From the NCBI GenBank assembly GCA_008508345.1, contig QNGE01002356.1, positions 1-64,000 of the forward strand: DNA of 64,000 nt, given 5' to 3'. The stretch's first letter is position 1. Each line of letters starts with the position of its first letter. A program made the position numbers and the translations under genes. The stretch comes from Paragonimus westermani. Its lineage: Eukaryota > Platyhelminthes > Trematoda > Plagiorchiida > Troglotrematidae. The notes below the pieces were generated by a model, which saw only the letters and a program-made list of their open reading frames with translations, ran no database searches and was not told where the DNA came from. Shown here piece after piece: positions 53,101-62,100 of the stretch.

Positions 53101-56100
53101 TCAAAATTACTGGCAGATTTCGCACTCATGTAAAACTTCTATTCAACCTTTTTCTAGAGGAAGCAAGACATGTATTCCGCTTACCTCGGAGCTCGTCACT
53201 GAAGTGTGTTCTCACTGCAGCCAGATTTCGTTATATCAGTCTTACTGAGCAAACACGTGCAGGGTATCAGGTGTGTCGTTCTGTTATTCTCATGGATTCA
53301 GATGGTTTTCTCAAATGAAACTTTTTCAGTAACTGTCCCATTTTACAGCAGTACTCCCAGCATTAGTGGTCAAACAATATCAGGATTGTTGATTCACAAT
53401 ACAAACTGCACCGGTTTCAATCAAGCTATCAAGTCCATTTGTTCAACCTAGGAAGAAACTAAGAAGGGAACAACTGGTCACCTTTTGCAATATCTTGTTT
53501 TTAGTTACACTGCTGTCCGTTGTTTAATCGACATTGGTTAATTAAAAGCATTGTAATATTGAACGTTAATTCTGCTCATATACAACCATTGGTTTCTGAT
53601 TCACACAAATATTCTAGCAAGCACATCTTCAATAAAGGCGTTCACCTGTGTCTGGATTCAAGCGAACATCACTAATAAACTTGTCATAAACAGGTTGTGA
53701 AATTTCTGATATTTTGAAATAGTTTCTTAGCTAATACGATAGAAGACTCACCACACCCGGGCATGCTGTTTCTCTTACTAGTTTGTACTCAATCAAAGCT
53801 CGAATTTCTCGCAATTAAACCTTTTTCGAAGCAAAGAAATTAAAAGATCTGTACGTACTCACAGAAAAACTTCGTAAAATTCCGCGCCACTGACTCCACT
53901 TAGAAGTCTACCGATTTCTTGCACTTGAGGAATTGGTCACATTGCCTGTGAATATTGCTCAAACTGTTCAATCTTTGAAATTCTCCGATAAAAAGAATAA
54001 CCGGTGATCAGTTTACGCAAACTCAAATTTCCGAGATCAACATTCCTGGCATGAGCAGGACCAAACAGCAGGACCAAACAAAACCTTCAATAACTTATAT
54101 CCCGTTTTGCAAAATTTAGCTCCTGTGGAACGTGTCATGTGAGCACGTGTTATTTAGACCTTTTCATCTATAAATACACCTGGGCAGTCTCCGTAAACTT
54201 GAGTACCTGGCAACCGACAGCTTCATATCGAGTACTAAACCCATAACTACCTAAACAATCATAGCTCGGGTTGTGAATAGCACCCATATAGTCGGTGACA
54301 TGTGGTCCTAACGATACACCTTCACGGATCTTGCTTGTCAGTGAAAACCGTTATCACCATTTTACTCGTCGTTATTTGCGTCGCTTTATATCAACGCAGC
54401 TTCGGCTATGACAAAGGGTTACATGGAGTCAGAATCTACACTCACCAATTAGCAGTCGGAAACTAAAAGCAAACGAACAGTACGAATTCCCTAAATAGTC
54501 ACAACCATGAGTAATGGTTACCCGATCAGCTGCTTGCATTTTTCCAGCGCACAAGGATTTCCGTCTACCGACTGGCCTTCAATGAATGATGCCCACCGAA
54601 GCTGGTTCACTGAATTCTATTGAGTACGATCAATAATCATTAAGCTGACCAGTGAAGTATTCATCACTGACTCTATCTGCATGCATCGCATTCAGTTTTC
54701 GTCTTCGGTTTGTACACCAAATCGTGCACATCAAACGGAGAGCCTTAGTGCATCTGTATTATATTTCTGAGTTGCGCTTTCAACGTTCACATAAACATGG
54801 AACAAACGAGATAGCATATTGTCAGAATATTGTCCAGCTTTCCAAAACATAACTGTGGACCGAACCCTCAGCTGCAAGAAAATTTACTCGCCTTATTGTC
54901 ACTTAAATATTTGCAACCTATCCATGTCTCTAAATCATCTGTGCAAATGTTCTGGTACCAGTCCCCGAGGGCTTTTGAATGAAACGTACACTGCGTATAA
55001 GAGACCTTTCGGTCAGATGTTCATCAGAGTTAGTCCTCGTTTCCTAATAATCGCATTGAGGTAATTAACCGGTTTTACTGGCTGAAGATCGACGAACGGT
55101 TTTTGACTATTGAAGCCAAGTTGCTGGAAAAAAGTTTCTTAGGTATCCTCTTTAATACATGATTAGTATTACTGAGGAGAAAATTTGTGAAACCTGTTGA
55201 GTTACAGCCGGATTGTGTGCCGTTTAGTTTGGTGAGCCACCGTGCAAACGTCTTTCAGTTACTCTAAGGACTTCTAGATGATGTTTGCTGGAACTCACAA
55301 ATTGGAATTCCTTTGAGGGGTCAGCTTGAACAAAACCAATCTCTATACAACAACCAGATCCAGTCTATAAATGTATTCTGTACCAAGCTCCGCAGGTTGA
55401 TTTTCTTTCCGTTATGAACATCCCATACAATAGCCATCAAACGTTCTACTGGATTCCGACTGTTTTGTGAAACTATGCGACTTCGGTCTGGCCCGATCGT
55501 TGACCGGAAGAAATCGCCCTCGTGGTTCGAACAGTAGTGCCGCCTATAAACCTACGATACCCGCCCTGACTGAATACGTAGCAACTCGTTGGTATCGCGC
55601 ACCGGAAATATTGCTTGCTTGTCAAGACTACACGAAAGGTGTGGACATGTGGAGCTTGGGTTGCATCCTGGGCGAGATGTTAGTAGGTAGTCCTCTGTTC
55701 CCTGGCACATCCACATTGGATCAGATCGAAAGAATAATGGCAGGTTTGCCCAAACCAAGTCGAGAAGGTACGTGTTGAATGAACAGTTTCATTGGTGTTT
55801 TCTCCTCTCGATTACTATTACTAACGTTTCATAGGGAGATTCCTGTTTTAAACGCCTAGAACAATTTGTCGTCGAAAAGCACATTGGTTTTTCTGGAACA
55901 GTCTAGTCACTTGGGAGTTTGAATGTGTATGAATGAAAAGCTAGAGAAAGATGTTTTTGAGGCCTGAAGATAGGGCAAACACGCAGCCAGCACACCGCGA
56001 TTGTCTGAATGCACCACTTGGTGAGAGCATTAGAAGGAATTTAGATGTGAATCTCATGTTTAGATATACCGGATGCCCAACAAGTTTTATCTGTGATCCC

Positions 56101-59100
56101 GGTAGCTTGTTGAACAATTGAAATTCGGCGACCGATTTGCAAAACGGTGATTTTAGCAAATTAAACTAATGCCTTACTTTAAGTGATGTGTTTAGTGAAG
56201 AATCATATATGTTGGCACAATTTTGAGGACTGCCACAGTTTAATCGGTCTGTGTGAACTTCTTCAAGCTCCCCTTGCTGTATACTTCAGAGGCTTTCGTT
56301 CTGTGCGGACTAAGCCGATGTGAAGTTCACATTTAGGCAGAAGTTACACCAAAAGTTGAGCGAAGTAACACCGGCTAAAACATACGACAACCTCCGAATG
56401 ATTTCATGTGAATGTTAATTCTCCGGAAGGTAATGAAAACACGAACGTGTTTGTTTGCAAGTTGGGCGATCCTCAGAGAAAAGCTGGATCTGTTATGCAA
56501 TTGCTTCAGTGAAACGAATCCAGGGTGTGAGGTGCCGGAAGATTACGAGCGAGAAACGTTTGTGTAATTTTTATGTGTTGACTATAAGGGAGAAGAGAAT
56601 CTTAACCACGGCAAATGTGTCTAAGTGCACAGAAGGTGGATTGTGACTATTACAGACATTAATCGACAGATAACACTTTGAACTTGGATCAATTTTGCTG
56701 GCTAAACCAACTGAGAAACCAGTCCCATTTCATAAATGTTTTTGTCGAGTGTACGTCGGGTGTCCTTTACGGTCGACTCTGTCATGGCTGTCTCCGGTAG
56801 ACCCTTTCAGGTATAAAACACCCAGGCTGCAATTACAGTTGCATACCTAATACCATGGCATCAGAGAGGTAGTTAAAAACACACCTTGCAATGAACTTTG
56901 TAGTAAGCGGTGAATCCCACAAATTGATACAGCAAAATCCCATACACAGTGGTAATATAGGGATATCTGTCTCATTTTCAGTCCTATCAGACTACCAGCC
57001 CAATGTTTTGAATTCTCCTGAGTTCTGGTACTGGAGTCCGCACCAACTAAAAATGCTAAATTTACATATCTATCATTGAAATTGATTTCATCCGTTCGAC
57101 TCTAACTGTGTCGTTTATACCGATAACCTAAATTGAGTCCTGAATACTTCTAGCTGAGGAATGCTCGATTCAGAGCTTTTATCGTTTTAAATTGCCGAGT
57201 ACGCCAGAAAAATATAGACCGTCCAAGGGGAGATCAGTTCATGAGGAAGCTGGTACATACTTTGATTGGATTACCTTCGTTGGTTCCGAAAAACAGCAAG
57301 CTGTCAATGCACAAGACGCGCCTAGTTTACGAAAGTGTACTATGAAACAAACATGCATGGAAGCAGTATAATAAAACAGTGAACAGTACACTAAGAAGAA
57401 AACTTTCAGCGAATTGGTTCGCTAGCAGAATGGTGCGAACAATTTCGATGGAAATTCCGCCCGAACATTTAGGTCAAAATTCATCGCTGCTCGCCCGCTA
57501 GTAAAAAAGAAAGCACAAAGGTATATATACACCATACAGTTGTCTTTTAATATAGTAGTAAAAACGTTGAGGAGAACGGGTAGAGTGCGAAAACTGGCAG
57601 ATGCAAACATTTCCTGTTGACTCCCCAGTACCAACTCTACAATTACACGGATTGGTTTTTCTGTTGCCAACAACTCAGAGGGTTGATAATCAATAGACGG
57701 ATTAATATAAGTCCCTAGGTCCAAGGATTGGTCAAGTTCACGAGCAGTTGTTTCTGAAGACACGAAGTTGGCTTGAGCGATTGGTTGCGTATGCTTCAGC
57801 AGACTTCAGGAACCTGGAATTGGAATGACACAACAGGATTCTGAATGTACAAGCTGGATCGACAGCGCAACGAGTGTTCAGTTCTTCCATGAGAGACAGT
57901 GAATAGGGAGGCTATCTAAATGTTTAGATTTAACGTCACACACTTCACACAATTCTCAGTGCAATCGAAACTGTCAGTTTCCTGAACGGAGGGTGGCTAT
58001 ATGCCCCGTGATTGAGATCAGTTGTCTGTGTGTATGTGGGTGGGTGAGGAATAGGAACAATTTGAAAATAGGGGAGTAACAAGAATTGGGCGTATTACTT
58101 TGATGATGTAGCCCTAAGTTACCTAGTCTAATTGCGACCAATTCGGTCGTTTTCAACATCCTCCTGGAACCTTCCCTTGAACCTCGCATACTACCCGGAG
58201 GTTTTTCGACACATATATTTACTTGCTGTTGACGACAAGAAATGAAATGAAAGTACTGGTGACTGATTTTATGACCCTGTTATGATCAAAGCTGGATATT
58301 TCCCGTTGATGTACCGATTTCCATCGTTGTATTCTCCTAAGGTAAGATAAATCTTGATCCGCTGTCTAACAGTTCCGTTTGAATACTAGGCTCGATGGAC
58401 ATATTGGGGGTCGAAATTCATCTTCTCAATAATATGCCGCTGCGAAACGACTATCAGGACGGTGTTACTGTGTAAACCACTATTGTCAACATATAAAGGC
58501 ACTATTCCTAGTGCTGCAAAGACACTCTTCCACTTCATTGTCGTTAATAGGAACCACTAAACGAGTCAGGCGACGTTTATGGTATTCATTAAAACAAACT
58601 GTCCTCGTTGAATCATTGAGAATCTTGTTCCCTCTCAGGCCTGTGCTTACAGTTAGTCCTAACAAGAGGCTGTTTGTCTGTCGTCAGTCAGTGCTCGTGT
58701 ATTCTTTCACTCCATGTTGTACGGCAAATTATACCAGTCGAATTACTAGCCGCTTCTGTCAAAATGAATTAAGGAGTATCATCTAGCCTGGATCATGAAG
58801 GAGGTCACGAAATGAATCATCGCTGCAGTCCTGTCACATTTCGTCGTGACCAACCACCAAGTAGACGTGTTTAAAGCATTTCGAGTCGTACAGAAGTTCA
58901 GGAAAGCAAGCTTTGAAGAGCAATGATTTGTTCAAGCAGTCATTAGCTTGTAGGTTACATAACAGGTGGATCGACATCTACCATTCTGAAGTATATCCAC
59001 CTGTCCAGTAAATGGGCTGTGAATTCGTGTAGTTCATGTTATAGTCAAAACATCAGCTGAATGTCAAACGGCTGGGGTTGTCTTCAGGCAAACCAAAAGC

Positions 59101-62100
59101 TTGGAGGTTTTGAACTGGCAGACTCCAGCGGTTTTAGATGTGAAGAATTTTCGATACCCCGTAGCCTCTGAGTCTCCAGATTAACCGGAGCGCAATAGCC
59201 ACGATGACTGAATGGTTAGAACTAACCTGACGGATTGATCCTACACCCCTAATGAGCACACTACTTCAATTGTAAATCAAACAAAACTGGAGTAAACTCA
59301 CCTATTTTTCTGTTGTAAATATTTGGCGTGCAATCAGCAAACCTACTCAGTTTGTTCTACTTAAGTCAAGCTGTATACCACTCACATTCGATTGCAACCT
59401 TCGCATTCAGATAAACCGTACCGTCACGCTCTTGTTAGAGCTCGTCAGCGAAACATATCCTTTTTATCGTCAGAAAAAAAGCTCCAGCGCTGCTTTCATG
59501 AGGCAACCATGTTTACCACCGTGCCACTGACTTCAGCGTCCAGTTAATGGTAGTCCATAATCCCACGACCAGGAATTCTGAAAATTGCTGTGTGCCCTAT
59601 CGAGACGATCGGACAATCTGATAGTCACCCACAAGCTAACCTGGTTAAGCATCCAAATATATCCGATTGGCCACGCCTTATGGGAGTTCAGTACATTGGT
59701 GGTCAACACCGTTGCCTCACAGATGCGTGGCCGGAGATCCCCTACTGGCCACGACAAGCATCTGCTCTAGTGGTGAGCTCAAACAGAAATGATGCTCGGG
59801 TCTAGTGCCTTTATTGAAACAGGCCATCTGAATGCAAAGACTATGATCAAACGTGAGTGACGTCCAACTCGTGATTAGCCGGATCCCTGTCTATTCATTA
59901 GTAGCCTTTTGAATTCAGCTCAGCTTAGTTGGCTACGGAAAGCGGACCGCCTTTTTGTCATAGTTACAAGCCGTTATTTTATTTACTGTTACGCTAACGA
60001 ATCCTTGTTTCGTACCGTTCATTTTGCAGTTACATACGTGTATAACTTGCCGTCACTAAAATTCTTATGGTGAAAAGTTGTAAACTGAATCCGAAATCAT
60101 AGAAACCTACTTGCACCACAAATTTACTTAGAAATCCTCCAACAGTGAACTGCCATCTTGCTCCGAAGACAGAGCTGCTACAAACTATTAGTAGGATTAA
60201 TGAAATTTACGGACGTACATTTGAAAACGCGTTTGGCATAGTTTGTTGCTCACAATGCGTCCTTCCATCCCCGTATATCACGCTGCACTGTAAATTAACT
60301 GGCTGCGATCAACATCGACTCATCACGAAACCTGTTCAGTATTTCTTGTGTATGTAATGGTTTGTGTCAGGCAGATGAGTTGGTCGTTCTTCTATAGGTA
60401 CCGGAGAAAAATCTGATCATACATGCCATAACTGAGAGCCGCATGCTGGCTAACCTCATGCAATTCGGTTCGTATTGCGATGGTGTCTTCCAATAAGTTG
60501 GCCAGATCTAGAACAGGGGAGAAGGCAGTTTTCGACTGTGTATGAAGTTTTATCACAATAATACACTCTACCTTAGCATGGCGCGGTTAAAACAGACAGT
60601 TATTGAAGCATTCATTGTATATGACGATTTCTAACAGTTATAAACTAAACAGAACACTTCATTCATTGCACTATATTCACGGTGCATGGTGCAATTGGCT
60701 TAGCATCAGACTCACGCAATCAACAGCAGTTTAATCGTTATACATAAATGAGCTATTCATAAACTAGACTTTGTTTCTAATATAATCAGCTATCATAGAA
60801 TACTGTTTGAGAGTGCGGTCAAACTAGATGTAGTTTAGATCGCAGACACCAACTTACGATCTCAGCGGGATTTCATCGTGCACTGTTAAAATCATAAAAA
60901 AAATCACAGCTTCGAGAGCATGCAAGCAGCTCCACCTGATCACCTTCCGAGGTTAATCGTTAACGTTTTCAGAGAACAAGGTCAAGTCAGGTCGAGATGA
61001 TCTTCACAATTGGGGGTAAATCAGGGTGATTAAGTGACAGCGATATGTAAACAGAAATAGTCTCAGGGTGAAATTGATTCGACGAACATATTTCATCTCA
61101 CAATAGGTTTTTGCCGGTAGATGCCACAGGGGAGAAATTTCAAACGTTCAAAATATTTTTGACGTTCTCCTTGAAACCAACACTTTACTATCAGTTTTGT
61201 CCTTTGTTGGATTCATGAATGCATAAAGGTTTCACCAACTTGAACACTGTAACACAAATATCTCCGCGTTTCCATGGGTGGATTTCGTAAGCCTTCCAGA
61301 AATGGTGGGGTTTATTTCAACGGATATTAATCTACAGTTGTTAAGATGCTCAGTAATGTTTTCTCATGGCCACTTGTTGAAAAACATCTATCTTGTATAA
61401 TACCTGTAGCTTCTGTGGCCGGAAAAGTGCTTGGTTTATAGTTAGTGACGTGTGCAAATACCGCAATATTCAACTCCTGAGGGATGTGAACCAAAAATAA
61501 CATTTAGCTGTAGATTGTTATTCGGACAATCGGTTTATTTTTGTCGTATGATTCTTTGACTGTTACAAGGCTTTTGACAGCGTTGATACAAACCCACCTA
61601 AACTTCTCCATAAGTCTGGCTTCCATCCTTTAACCACACATCTTCTATGAGATAATTTTACTAATCTCGATTGAGTTACTGACTCTCCTGGTCATTCACA
61701 GTAACTATGTTGGGTTCCGGGATGCAGTCGATTTATTTTTGGTGTTCCCAACCGCTTTGAGTTCTTCCATAAAACAACAAACGATCACTAGACTCAGCGG
61801 CACTTGCCCCAAATGACATCAAGTTTATATCTACATTTAACCTTGTGGGGCGCTAATTATCCCGTAAAACCATTCTTACAATTCTGATTTCTGCCATACA
61901 TCACACCTGATGCCTAACCGATGAGTTGATGATACATAACTCTGTGAAAATGGGTAGAAGACAGGCTGTGAGAGGTTATCAGCTCAGTTTACTGTCATGA
62001 ATCAATTTTATAGAGAATACTCAGGAAAACAGCAAAGTTTTAATTCCTTGCACACCCATGAGGTGGTCACCTACACGCTGAAGTGATTGACTGTTTCAGT

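Larger units (their letters stand above)
39478..55433 (+). other. MAPK15 intron 4, about 16.0 kb
   Basis: The intron interrupts the catalytic loop between HRDQK and PSN. It contains SINE copy D (39700-39813), SINE copy E (50157-50322) and one copy of the LINE segment at about 51560-51902. A short + frame at 49183-49370 looks protein-like and is treated in the findings. I see nothing recognisable in 39814-49182, 49403-50156, 50323-51559 or 51903-55433. Confidence 0.85.

Noticed and set aside
54053..54080. Short tandem duplication AGCAGGACCAAAC twice
   Set aside because: Two 13-bp units only. This is common slippage with no sign of function.
57422..57763. A 113-codon minus-strand frame as a candidate host gene
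   Set aside because: Its DNA aligns with the 3' tail of the Penelope-like element at 7861-8175, so it is mobile-element sequence.
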